64,000 nucleotides of DNA from Watersipora subatra (lineage: Eukaryota; Bryozoa; Gymnolaemata; Cheilostomatida; Watersiporidae). Location: positions 26,915,191-26,979,190 of the forward strand of contig NC_088708.1 of assembly GCF_963576615.1 (NCBI RefSeq). Reading direction: 5' to 3'. The notes under the pieces were generated by a model. It was given only the letters and a program-made list of their open reading frames with translations, did no database searches and was not told the origin of the DNA. The position numbers and the translations under genes were made by a program. Shown here in pieces: positions 49,927 to 62,383 of this stretch. Position 1 is the first letter of the stretch; every line of letters begins with the position of its first letter.

Positions 49927-50163
49927 GAAAGCATTATTGTATGTTAATTGTACCCTGGTTTGCTCTTTCCAATAGTTCAACATGTTGTAACTATGTTGTC
50001 TAGTGTTACTATCATTACCAAGTATAGTCAACATTATCGGTGTAAGGCACCTCATTAATTTTAATTGTGTTAGCAGTCTCGCTATTTGCTTTTTGTCGCA
50101 GCTCACAAATAAAGTTGATTTAATCGCGAATAAAAAGAACAATTACTTCATGTACAATTACTT

Positions 50164-50201
50164 AATGATATACAGCCGCTATGTGAGGGCTGTATATCAT
50201 T
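50164..50201. repeat. Perfect hairpin, 14-bp stem and 10-nt loop
   Basis: AATGATATACAGCC and GGCTGTATATCATT are exact inverted repeats around gctatgtgag. It lies in the roughly 0.8-kb gap between NR2C2AP and BAP1, 363 nt upstream of the BAP1 ATG. Confidence 0.9.
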
Positions 50202-50564
50202 GATGTTCCTTATTGGGAATTCATCACAAATTATGTGTTGAACTGTAATCGGTTTGACATGCATATAATAGGAGTTGCTACCTCTCGGATATGTTTCCAG
50301 CACTTACTATACTGATAGTACTGTGCAGTACATCGGACACATGGAAGCAGCAGGTCTTGCCGATGGGCAGACTAAAATACATGTATAGGATTTGGCGTTA
50401 TTAAAAGCTTGGTATTGCTAAGGCGCATCCTAGTTTCCGGTTGCGCTAACTAAAATGTAAGCGGTTATTTCTATTTCGATAATTGCCTTCTATTTCAACA
50501 CGCAGTTTTTTTAGAAGTCGGACGATATGGTTATTTACATTTTTAATAACCATAACTAGATATT

Positions 50565-53500
50565 ATGGCAGAACCTTGGTATGAGTTAGAGAGTGACCCT
50601 GGTGAGTGATTAATTAGTGTTATATTAGCTGTTTCGAACATCACAATACATGTCTGATACATAACACGTAAACTACCAACTTGCATATATTGCAGGTTAT
50701 AGATTGCATATACTAAAATGAATGTTTGCGTTTTTTTGATTATTTGAGTTGAAACACAATGACCTAGATAAAAAAAACTTTTTCATTGCATGTTCTATCG
50801 GTTTGATTTGTACCTCGTAGTATGGCTTTTTTCTGATTGACTTGGAGCAAAAGGCACCGATTGGTTTTTCCAGAAGTTTACAGCTGTAGTATCTTTACAA
50901 TTGGTTTGCATTTAAATGTAGATAAATTGTTTACGCTTCTAACAATACCAAATGACAAGTAAAAATGAGTTTATTGTAGCAAAGTAGGACAGCTTCTAAA
51001 TTGATAATGATTAATTATTAGGGTTGTAAGCTTCAATTGTATTTGCCAATGAAGACTATATGCCAAAATTCTTACAATGTCAGTATGTGGTTTAAAAAAC
51101 TGATTTTGGTTGGCAGTAGTGTTTTTACTAGTTTATATTTGCTTTACTTCTTTCTCAAACCAATTATATCCATTACCTTTTGATTATGATATTTATTCAA
51201 ATCCATTAACTTGTTTCATAATTCTCCTTTAGGCTTGTTCACTCTACTTGTCGAAGACTTTGGTATTGAAGGTGTACAAGTCGAAGAAATTTATGATATT
51301 GACACAGTTACAGAAATGTGCAGGTTGGTTATTAGGCTGGTGTGTTATATTAATTTGCAGTGGCTGCAGATGAAAGATGTTTGACATGATTATTTTGTTC
51401 ACTTTTGCTTATGAAGATTGCTATTTATTCTTAAAGTGAAGCACTTGGATTCATATTCTTGTTTCGATGGATAGAAGACCGACGTCGGCGACGCAAACTT
51501 ATGGATGAACATAGCCTTTCTGTGAAAGATAGCAAAATTCTTCGAGATATTTTTTTTGCCCATCAGGTAAGTGCTTTACGATCACTAAACAATTTATTTG
51601 ATTGTGGTGATGTGATATTTAAAGGGTGTCATGGTATCATGGTTTAATTTTTGTAAAGATAAGTTGTGAAATATTTGCATATCAAGTTTAATATCTCAAA
51701 TGCATTGTTCATTGCAATTGTGCGTTGCAAAAGTATTGTTCATTTGAGAGAGTTTTCCGCTAAGTCCAATTGCATTGCTCACAGGTCATTCCCAATTCTT
51801 GCGCAACTCATGCCTTGCTCAGTATCCTTCTTAACTCTGATGGTGAGACGGTGAAACTCACAGATGAGCTGCTTGAACTTAAAACATCTACAAGAGGAAT
51901 GATTCCTGAACAGAAGGGAGATGCTATAGGAAGAATACCAAGAGTGGCAAATGCTCACAACAGCCATGCTAGGTAAGGAGCAACTGCTTGTGTTTTTACC
52001 TCTACACGTATTAGTCTAGCCTAGTTCAGTCATTGAGTTGTTCTTTTTGCTTATGTTCTATTGTCGCCTTTGCTACTGGAGTACTGTATCTTTAGGCTAG
52101 GGATTTTATGGCTTCGTGCATGTGATGCGTGAAGGCAACGTTGTCTAACGTTTCTAGCTTACAGTCTATTGGCTGTTTTCTAGCCTAAATGCATTCACTT
52201 ATAAGGAGACTGCTCTTTAAATATGTTAAGGGATTTCAATTTCATTCTAGTCCACATCTACGTCACCAACAAGAAAAAAAATCATCCGCCCCAACTGCAT
52301 CACAGGCGGGAGAGGCTTACCACTATGTCTCTTATCTTCCTGTCAATGGTCGTCTTTATGAGATGGATGGTCTTAAGCCTTGGCCCTTAGACCACGGTAT
52401 ACTATTAATAAGCCAGGCTGTTTGGTTGTCTATCACTGGGTTTCCATGTTTCGAATGGATTCGGAGTTGACCTCTGCTGATGAATTCGCAACTTACCGCT
52501 CCAACGATTTGGAGTTGCACTTCATCGATGTTTCCCAGGCTGGCGATGTACTCCTCAAATCATAAATTGTTAAAGTAGACTCGCTTTCGAGTCACGGTGG
52601 CTTTTCAATTCACATTTGCACACTTGTTGCACTAACGATGTCTGATGAGTATTTTGTTGTTGTTTTCTCTATATTACAAAACAGCAACAGAATTTACTAC
52701 TTGCTCTACAGTTATTACTTCAAAGGTTGCATAAACGATAGTATCTTTTATGATCATGAATTCTGTATTGAATTGAATAGGAAAAAGCTTCTATTTGCAG
52801 GCAGGATGAGAGTGTGATATTAGCAACATAAATAATGTAGTCAAGACAGAGAAAAATTATATTACAGGATGTTGTAACCATAATAAAGTAAATAAAATGG
52901 TAATTATCTCATTATCGTCATATGAGCAACTCATCATTTGCAATAGTAGTTAGAAAAGACCCGCATGGTAGTGTGATGAAATGCGACGAATTTTTTTACC
53001 TTCACTGGAGAGAGCTTAGCCAAGCATTATCACTTTCAATCCATCTACAGTAAGCCTTATTGTGACGGCGAGTAGTAGTCTTACTGTGAATGCCTTCGCA
53101 CAAATTTAGTGCAGGGAATGTTTAGCGAAGCAAAATGGCGTCGAATCCGTTTGGATTTCACCGTTTCTATGATTTGGAGTGGAGGAAACTTCAAATCTAT
53201 TCGAAGTATGGGAACCCAGTGAATGTCTGTTAGTGGAAGCAAAAGATTTTTTTAGTTTTAGATAATAAACTGCTAATTCTTCACATTTTTTAGCAAAGAT
53301 TGTAAATGTTCTCTTTTTAATAACCAACTACCAATTGATAATTCAGTAGGCAACATGAAATGATATGTAGCTCAACCTCTACGTACCATTTCATGTGATC
53401 CATTTCATGTATTACAGCTGTCATATGTTGAAGCAAATATTTTTATAAGATTGCAATGTAATTTACTGAATGCATTTTACAGCTCACCAATCTATGACAT

Positions 53501-56500
53501 TTCCTTCATAAATTTTTCAGGAAACGACACAGCATTACAATAATTGCTTTTTAAAAAACTAAATGTGAGCATTTAAATTACAGTCATACCTCGACATACG
53601 AGTGCAGTCATACCTCGACATACGAGTGCAGTCATACCTCGACAAACGAGTGCAATCATACCTGGACATTCGAGTGCAGTCATACCTCGACAAACGAGTG
53701 CAATCATACCTCAACATACGAGTGCAGTCATACCTCGACATACGAGTGCCCTCAATTTACAAGAAATTTGAAATAGAGCAAAATTTTGATTAAGATTATG
53801 CCTTGAGGTGCGAGACAAATTTGAGATATGAGACGGTTATCAACGCGGTCACTAAGTATGCGAGAGGCCGCTTTCGAGGATAGCATCGCTCGGTCTTTCT
53901 TATCGAATCAGTTTTAAACAGGATGGCTGAAAATCCGATCAGAAATCGGGTGAAAATAGAAAGAAAATGAAAATGAAGCCAAGGTTAGAATTAAGTTCAG
54001 TGTAAGATTAAACCTTATTTTGAAGTGTATGTTTAGTAAACTAAATTCATTTACGTTAACTTTAAAGTTTATGTTACCGTATGTTAAATAGTGTCACAAA
54101 TGTAGCGCACTGAACGTGTCGCTGTCGACTCTCTCTCACATCGCCATTAGCCGCTACGTGTGTCTCAAAGGTAAGAACTTTATGCAGTACTGTACATAAT
54201 AATATTACATCTTATTGCGGGTCATAACCACTAGATAAGCATTTGTTACTCCGTGAGAGTATGTAGGTAGTGAATGAGAACAATTATAAACACATTTTCC
54301 TTTGCGATATCCTGTTTTAGGTGGGTTTTCAGATGGTGGAACAGATTAATTTGTATTTAAATTGCTTTGAGATTTTAGAAAATTAACATACAAGCACAGT
54401 TCCAGAATGCATTAAGCTCGTATGTCGAGGTATGACTGTATATGTAACAACTAAACTATTGAAGTAGTGATCAATGCAAAAACGTTTTAATCTTACTTTA
54501 TCTCGGGAGCCGCGAACAAAATTATGAAAACTAGGACTAGATAATTGTTTCTTTTTTAAGTTGCACAAGCGTCTCTACATTTACATATGAAACTGCAATG
54601 CTTCAAAAAGTTTGGAAATTATTTTGAAACAAATGTTTGCTGGAATTTTATAGTATATTGTTTGTTGATAAATTCACATGACAATCCCGTGTAGAAGTTT
54701 GTATATAATTGTATTGTCCATTCTATTTATTATTATAGTATTTATTTAAAAGTTTTTGCTATGAGATGCATTGTTGTAAATCTACGTTATAAATCCGCAT
54801 AATAAAGTACATGTATCGTCTTTCTTAACACTCACATTTAGAAGTATACCTGTATGTATGGTGTGATTTGTTTATAAGAGATCAAACGAGATATTCATTG
54901 TAGGAGAAGTAGAAAAGGGCGATTGGACACAGAAGTTCAGTGATGTTATAGCTGAAAGGTTAGGAGGGTAAGTGACAAGATCATGTAGTTGTGTTGATCA
55001 TTGAATGGCTAATCCTTGAAAGCTTTGGTATTGTGTCATTTCTACAAAATTAGATATTAGTCTATAGTAACATCAAAATGATATGGTAAAATCAAATAAT
55101 TTAAATCACTGATTTAAATCATTATTTTCTAGGGAAACTGTTTTGAGTTTTTTTATTTTTTCATACTTTTGCAAAAATCAGAATTTTTTGACAATCTTGT
55201 TTTCATGTGTGTGTAACAAATTTGTAACCATTCCTCTGTCATGAATTATAGAGATGCCCCGATTCTAATATCACCAGCCGATTCAGATACCGATCCGGTA
55301 TACTGATTGTTATTGAAAAATAATCCGATTCAGATACCGATTCAGATCTTTTGTGTTGCATAGATAATTGTTAATTTTATTATGCAAATATAAATACAAT
55401 GCAAAGAAAATATAAATATCAGTGTATTATTTGTTTGTATTTATGGAAAAAATATATACATGTATATATATTCACATACTGACATACCGTGCATCTAGTA
55501 ACAAAACAGTCCATGTTTCTTGTAATTTGTTATTAATAATGGTAATTACTGTTAGTGGTACAGCTTGCTTTGTGATAATGAAGTCTCTCTTCTATTGCTG
55601 AACGAACTGCTGCACCTGTACAAGTTTAGAGCAAATCAATGTTTCTTTTAATTACCGTTAGTGATTTAATTCTCTGTGAGACGTCTCTATTTTCTATCAC
55701 TATCGATGCAATCAAGTAATTCTTAGGAGCAGATCAAAACATTTGCTAGTCAGTCTAGTCTCGAGAAGTCAGTGAGGTCAGTATATTCAGCCTGCTCTGG
55801 CCAAGCTGCTAGAGTTGGATGTTGGACGTGACTAAGACACTCACAGAGTGTGAAAGGACCAAACGATTGTCATTTCTGCTTATCTCCGATATCATTGATG
55901 AGCATTCAAAACCGCTGTCTGCCAACTTGTTATTGAGAAGTAATGCTCTCAGTTAATAGCTTGAAAGAGTAGGTCGCCTCAAATGGTAGCCTGTTGTATA
56001 TCCTGAATATCCCTCTGCATATTTCCTCTATAACCTTAACATGTGGAAATCTAGACTTTGTTTAATTTGATTCATTACTACCTTGTAGAGGAGACATAAT
56101 GTTTAATCTTATGGCTGTAGTGCCAGACAAGAGACTAGGATGGCGTAGAAAACTACAAAAACTGCAGGAAAATTGCGATGCTGTTACGAAAGATATTACA
56201 GAGGTGAGCAATCATGCTTTCTGGATAAGACAAAAAAGTAAATGTAATTTGTGGTACATTTATTATGCGAGTCTGTTTTTCCTTATAAACCATGAGGCTA
56301 TGACTGACTATATAAAGAACCTTCACGGCATTGTCTCACTCTGTACTCCAGCCATATCTGCCAACACTAGTCGCCTGCGAATTTAATACAATTGAAAATT
56401 TAATACTGATTTGTCTTAATGCTGGCCAATCATCTCCGTTTTAGGTTATGATGTATTGGCGAGACAACACGCCTGATCCATTGCAGACGATAATCCCAAC

Positions 56501-58742
56501 CAATGAGGCCCTCACCATTAAAGTTTGGATAGAGCTGATAAAAGAGGAACATCGTTACTGTCTCGTGCCAGCACGAGCTGATAGTCCCACGAAGGCTAGC
56601 AAAGTAGTCATGCCAGTGGTAGAGAAGGGAATGATTCCACAGCTTAATGCTCTGCTCACTGCATTGACCGAGACAGACGAGGACAGCACATCGGAAGTGG
56701 TTGTCTATCAAACGTCTGAAAAAAGTGATGAGCGACGTGAGCTTTTGGAGCTTTCCGAGTTTGACCCATTTGAATTGACATGCATAGAGGCGCAGAGATC
56801 CAACACTGTATCTACCAATTCCTTCTCCGTCCAGGTCATTTGATTGAAATTTTGTAGATTTTAGTTGAAGCGAAACTTGTGGTGCTGGTTTTATTACTGC
56901 TTCTACATCGGTAGGGCTAGTGCTTTTCATCACTAGTTAATGGCTATGTTAATGTCTAAAGTTTCGTGTTAAGTTGCTGCTCATCCGTTGTGGCAAAATA
57001 AGGGCAAGTCTTTTTGGTCAGGTTGATTAGCTCACTATTGGCAGCAGATCTAATGAGATCTGACTTTGTAGATCGGCCTATTTCTACATTCTTTATCCAG
57101 AGCATCTTGGTTCATGAATACTGGCTTATAAAATGAATGGCATCACAGATTTTTACTCTCACTGATACCACAATAATTCTGTCTCTGAAACTGAAGGATG
57201 TGTTAGCACGTGCATTTAGTATAGTTACCATGTCCTGGTTTGATGTCTCGTCTAGTTTCGAACGGTTAGATAGGATTCTAATTGCACCCAATAGCTCTCA
57301 TCTGAGTTTATTACAGGCTATCTGTTTAAACCTTACTACAGGCTCATCTGGCCGATTGTACAAGTTAAGTTTAGTGATTGGTACTCTGCCTCGACTGATC
57401 AGCATCCTATGGAATACCCTGTTATTGACCATTCTTTATTGCCCAGTAAATTAAGAGGTTGTCTGATCTTGTCTTGTAGGAACTGATAGAAATGCTGACT
57501 GACCTCAAGTCATACATAACCGACACAGAACAACAGCTCAAAGAGCAAGAGGACCTTCGAGATAAGTATAAGGTTGGTGATCGAAACAAATTCTTGGTTG
57601 TTCCGCGCAATACTATTAGTCTTTCACCATCTTGTCTGGCACTTGCCACGCTTACCTTAAAATCTATAAAATTCTTTAAAATTTTAAATCGGGTATTCTT
57701 TAAAATCTGTAGCTTGCTGGTTGATAGATAGTTGGTCTGTGGAAGGATTTTATTGATCTTCTGGAGGCTTATATGGTAAACAACATATGCAGTTATAGTT
57801 TGTTACCGTTGTTAAATTCTGTGCTTATGGTTGGATTTAATTGTATAATCTTGGAGTTATCTTCTCATGTGTGCATAGTTTGTAGAGACACTATAGTTTA
57901 TTGTTCAATTACATAGATTGTTTAAAACAACACAAATGTAAAATGGCTAACTGAGAAATGCTCTACCAGTTTTAATAGTTGCTAATGTTGAACTCGACAG
58001 CCTTACGGCTCATGTATGTAAAATTAAATGTTTTACAACTAGATATTAAAAGCTTAGCAAAGGAAGGTTGTTCATGTATGTTTTATTGTTTAAAAGGCTG
58101 CACAAGCTACTTGCTGCATAACCAAATTGAAACCATCGTTTTATCTACTTTTTGGGAAAACCTCCTATTTTGTAACTAGTCTGATAAATTACTGTTTCAA
58201 ATTATCTCTTTAAATGAACATCTAAGATGTATGTCATCACATGTTGACATCTACACTTTGTTATATGTTGGCATGTTTCCAAACAAATCTCTAAAATTTT
58301 ATTTAAAATTGAAAATGTATTTTAAAAGTGATGTAGTATGGGCTGTCTCTGTGTGTATATCATACAATAGCTCGACTCGTTCAAGCTTTTACCCTGGAAT
58401 GCTTTTATATACCTTTTAACCTAAAATACGATTGAACACACCTGGGAAATTTGTATGCAAATTTGTATGCCTAATTCGCCTAAATTGGTTGTAAGAATTA
58501 CTCATTTGCAGATTGATGTGTGTCGACGGACACACAACTACTACCCATTTGTAACAACATTTTTACGAATGTTGGCTGAGCAAGGCCTTCTCAACGACAT
58601 GGTCAACCAATTGACTCAGTCTAAGAAGAAACTGATTCAATCAACTGTCACTAGTAACCATAGCAGCAGAGCAAAGAAACGCTCGCATAGCGACAGAAAA
58701 AGAAGTAGCTCGGGCTATAGCAGATCGAAGAGAAGAAGATAA
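50565..58742 (+). CDS. BAP1: BAP1/Calypso-type ubiquitin C-terminal hydrolase
   Basis: BAP1 (Calypso in flies) is the nuclear UCH deubiquitinase that, with ASXL, removes mono-ubiquitin from histone H2A in the PR-DUB complex. Ten exons join in phase: 50565-50601, 51233-51323, 51437-51566, 51785-51972, 52251-52396, 54904-54967, 56089-56203, 56445-56834, 57480-57572, 58512-58742. They give 494 aa, close to Calypso and much shorter than human (729). The start has a good context (A at -3, G at +4). The UCH domain covers about residues 1-240. Catalytic residues are intact: Gln86, Cys92 ([14 protein letters not shown]), His173 (AYHYVSYLP) and Asp188 (EMDGLK). EHRY at 292-295 fits an HCF-1-binding motif. 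A coiled stretch (about 388-418) and the ULD ([19 protein letters not shown]) follow. The C-terminus is a Lys/Arg/Ser-rich tail ([16 protein letters not shown]) ending RSKRRR, as expected for nucleosome binding. Confidence 0.95.
53581..54438. mobile_element. 858-bp pogo/Tigger-like MITE with tandemly amplified left terminus
   Basis: The right end, read inward, is CAGTCATACCTCGACATACG, flanked by TA (54439-54440). The left end starts CAGTCATACCTCGACATACG at 53581 after TA (53579-53580). There the 24-bp terminal unit is repeated about seven times (53581-53750) with scattered substitutions. No transposase frame exists. The interior at 53985-54240 is shared with 3064-3285. It lies in BAP1 intron 5. 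Confidence 0.88.
55249..55625 (+). mobile_element. hAT-like remnant, copy B
   Basis: It begins TAGAGATGCCCCGATTCTAA with several ccgattcagataccgat repeats. It then carries catactgacataccgtgcat, aacaaaacagtccatgtttc and gataatgaagtctctcttct, in the same order as 12718-12979 read on the minus strand. A middle insertion (about 55360-55470) is AT-rich. No far terminus is visible. It lies in BAP1 intron 6. Confidence 0.6.
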
Positions 58743-61700
58743 CATATGGCAATTAGATTTTGTGTCTATCAAATGTGTCTTTGTATTTTGATATTCTTTC
58801 ATCAAGTTTACACAATTAATTCGAATTTATAATGTTTGTTTATAACTTGTTTATTAGTTTACCAAGCATGCATGGTCACGCTATGGCCTTTAGCTGTAAA
58901 TATTGTATAGCTGTTTGACTTGTAAGAAATTGCCCTAGAATGCATGTTATCACTAATAGAAAAAGACATTTACATGTAGGCCTACTAGCGTTCTAGTTTT
59001 GGCTAAATTCTAATTTCAAAGCCATTTAAGAGGGTTTTTAGTATTTTAATCAGATTGAAATAGTGGACATCCTAATCAGAAAGTGTGGTCACTTTCTACG
59101 GACCAGTTTGCGTATGTCCTCATCTGAAGATTGTTACATACATACTACATAGACGTGGAGAACAGAAGGAGTATTCAGGTGTCAGATGTTTTTGTGTTAG
59201 CAGCTGAAGCACCTTGCATTGCCTGCCATTTAGTTAGTCATAGCTAATAGTGATAAACATTCTGCATCATTGTAATCAGTGTAAGTTATTGAGGAATAAG
59301 CTAAGTGTATGAATGAGTCATACACATTACGAGAATGGAATATAGATGTTATAGCATGTGTAAGTTCATATTTTATGAGCCATTACCAGTCTTAAACAAC
59401 TTTCAACATTTACTAGACAAAGTTCAATATTGTTGCTTCGAAACGCAGGTCTCGTTTGTCTAAGTCAGCGCATAAGTAATTGATTAAAATTAGTCAAGAA
59501 AAGGCAATTCATTAATTTACAAGTCCAATTATCTGCGCAGATCCATCAGAAATAGTTTTTTAAAAGTATACACATTTAGGATCTAGCTTACATGATATTG
59601 TTAACTACATGTATAATAGAACATTCACATAAAGGCACCGGAGGGTATCGGGTTAGCATAACTCACAAGTAATAAACTGAAATTCATTAACAATAAACAA
59701 TAGGCGTCAAACAGTGTGAAAACAATGAGCAGATTGATTCTTTAAAATTTTAAATAGAACCGATCAATCAATAAATCAATGTATTGAACTATGTCGGCTT
59801 GCCAAGCCATCCATTATCCTCTTAGCCCGCCTATAGCTAAAGCTCACATTTCTAGCTTTGCAGGAAACTTCATTGCTTCGGTATCTACATGTACTTTACT
59901 TTTAATAAAGATGCAAAGGTAAGCAGTGCACAAACTTTCTTTTTCTAACATAGCAAATATTCAACGAATTGACATTGACTTAGAGCAGAAAACAGTCACT
60001 TGCTCAATTCATCATCCGTTTTAACGCTCAGCTCTAATGAGAATACAACCTCTTCGTAACGTCCACATTTGAATTTTTCCACTTTTTATCTGTTGGATGA
60101 ACATAAAAATAACTGCTGAGTTGAGATGGTTGGTTTAAGGTCGCTAGTCAAGTAAAAATGTCACATATGGTGCCACCAGAGAGCACAACTTAGTGTAGTG
60201 CATGCTGTTGCACTGTTTTGATAGTAAGTATCAGATAAAACAATCTCATGCGATTGTTTTCAGACTAAGTTTCCACGCAATAGTTTTTTGCATTGTAAGC
60301 ATTTTTTATATTTTACGATTGATTGAATGATAAACAAAGTGTGATTGTATGAGTTCTAAACAAACAAAAAGGAAGAGATGAGTTGCAGATTATAATCAAA
60401 TCTCATACCTTTTTGCATATTTGAAGAGATATTTGCACGTATTATTGAGATATGCACATATTTGCATATATGAAGAGAGGTGAAGAAAAGATTTTCGCAA
60501 ACCAAAGAATGATGCCTAAATTTTAAATGTTATTACAAAGCTGACCAAAAGTTGCTTTCTATTGTCTGTTATAATTGAGTGATTGTAGCACTGGTAATAT
60601 TTTGGGTTATTACTTTGTGATACATACAATAGTTTCCAATGTTACTTTTGGTACACTTCACAGAATATGTGTGAAGGTTGTATCATCATAAACACGAAGT
60701 TGTTTGCAAGATTTTTGATAAAATTTTAAAGCTATTATTTTTATTTAATGTCAGATTCTGTAAAAGTATTGAAGATATGTCTTTGTATTGCTCTATATCA
60801 AAGACTGAGAAAGAGAAATTAGAACGCTTTCAAAAATTACATTTTAGGGTTGTGCTGCCTGATATGGACAGTTATGATCAGCGTCTAAATGCTCTTGATG
60901 CTGATGAGCTAACTGGGTTCTTAGATATTTGCTGTCTAAAATACTCTATTCGTATCTCCAATCTGCCTGACCATCCATGAAATTCCTACTTCTCCAGAAA
61001 ATATACTACGCCTTATACCAAACACTCAGACCTTGCTAATCCGCATGATAGAAGAACATTAGGCAAAAAGAGCTTTTTATTTCATTAACTTTACTATGTT
61101 TTTATTTTTTGTTTCGAATTTATTTTGAACAGCATTGACTGGTGATAATAAGTTAACGTTCATACTTATCTACCTACTTATCTATCTACCCATCTATCTA
61201 CCTATCTACATACTTATTTATCTACCTACCGTATCTATCTTAGTTCTGATTCAATTAACATGTCAGTCATATTACTTATATCAGCTTGTCTTTAGTCCAT
61301 GCGTTTAATAATGTCTAAAAAAGGGGATAGGTTCAATTTAGATTTGTCAGCTGCTATAGGTAAAGCACCAATACAAAAAAATGAACTCTTTAGTTAACTT
61401 AAGAGTTCATATTCATAAACGCCATCATGCGAACAGTTCCTCAATGTTCATGGCTACTGCATGCCTACTTGTTCTGATTTTACCTATCTTCAAGTTTACA
61501 TACTCTTTTTATCTACAACATTCAATCATAGAACGAATGGTTTGGTATCAAAAGGTTAACTCGCTACTTGCTCTAAAATGGGTGTCGGTTATGTCAAAGT
61601 AAATACTAATGTTTAAAGAATGTTGTAAAATTGCCGACTGTTAGCTTTCTCACTAAAATCACTTTCAACAGCCAAATCTTCTCTCTGCACCAACACAGTT

Positions 61701-62160
61701 ATAATGAATATTAAGTGTCTCTACTAACAAATACTATGCATATCAAGATGGATTCCTCAGAAAATGTTTCTCATCATTTTAAGACAATAAAAACTTTTGT
61801 TAACAAAACCATTCGTTGCAATACAGCATGACAATACAGGAAATGAAGACACTTTTGTAAGGCCACAACAGTTTGCCTTGTTTCTTACCGTTTTACATTT
61901 ATATCATTACTTTAATACATATATGCATGAAAGTTGAGCCTTCTATAAAAATACTAAAATAAACTTCAAATAATGCCTATGATCATGCCAATAGGAGTTT
62001 ATACAATGCCTGTTTATTTAATCTTACTGGTGGCACGATATGTAAAACATCTTTCTACAGAAATGATTTTATGATTATAGACTGCCCAACAGAAATGTAC
62101 ATGATAATATGGACTGCCCCATACATTTATATATGCATATATCTATATAGATACCTATCT
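58743..62160. other. BAP1 3' UTR and non-genic DNA
   Basis: No conserved exon was recognised; short frames here lack splice or homology support. A strong AATAAA close to the BAP1 stop was not found. The nearest clear ones are near 59671. The stretch contains a CTAT/CTAC microsatellite at 61162-61240. Confidence 0.55.
61162..61240. repeat. GATA-type tetranucleotide microsatellite
   Basis: Units ctat, ctac and ctta alternate (tatctatctacccatctatc), read as GATA/GTAG on the other strand. The array is imperfect. Confidence 0.85.
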
Positions 62161-62164
62161 ATTT

Positions 62165-62375
62165 ATATTATAGATGTACATAAACATGTATATATATTAC
62201 TGTGTATATACTAATGTGTACAATATAAATATGTATATATATTTTGTATATATATTCCGTATATATATACCGTACATATACCATATATATATACATATGT
62301 ATATATATATACTATATATGTATATATATATACTATATATATACATACTATATATAGTATGTATAAAAATTGTTT
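62165..62375. repeat. TA-rich microsatellite at the LINE 3' end
   Basis: It contains TATATA with GTA, CCA and CTA interruptions (tatataccgtacatatacc). It directly abuts the 3' end of the R2-like LINE and resembles the arrays at 45950 and 48000-48240. Confidence 0.9.
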
Positions 62376-62383
62376 CCTCACCC

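Noticed and set aside
53581-53750. A CRISPR-like or coding repeat (YDCTRMSR)
   Set aside because: There are no unique spacers. The units are a tandem array of a transposon terminus in an intron of an animal gene.
56430-56933. A 167-residue minus-strand frame
   Set aside because: It is antisense to BAP1 exon 8, which fits the gene by phase and splice sites.
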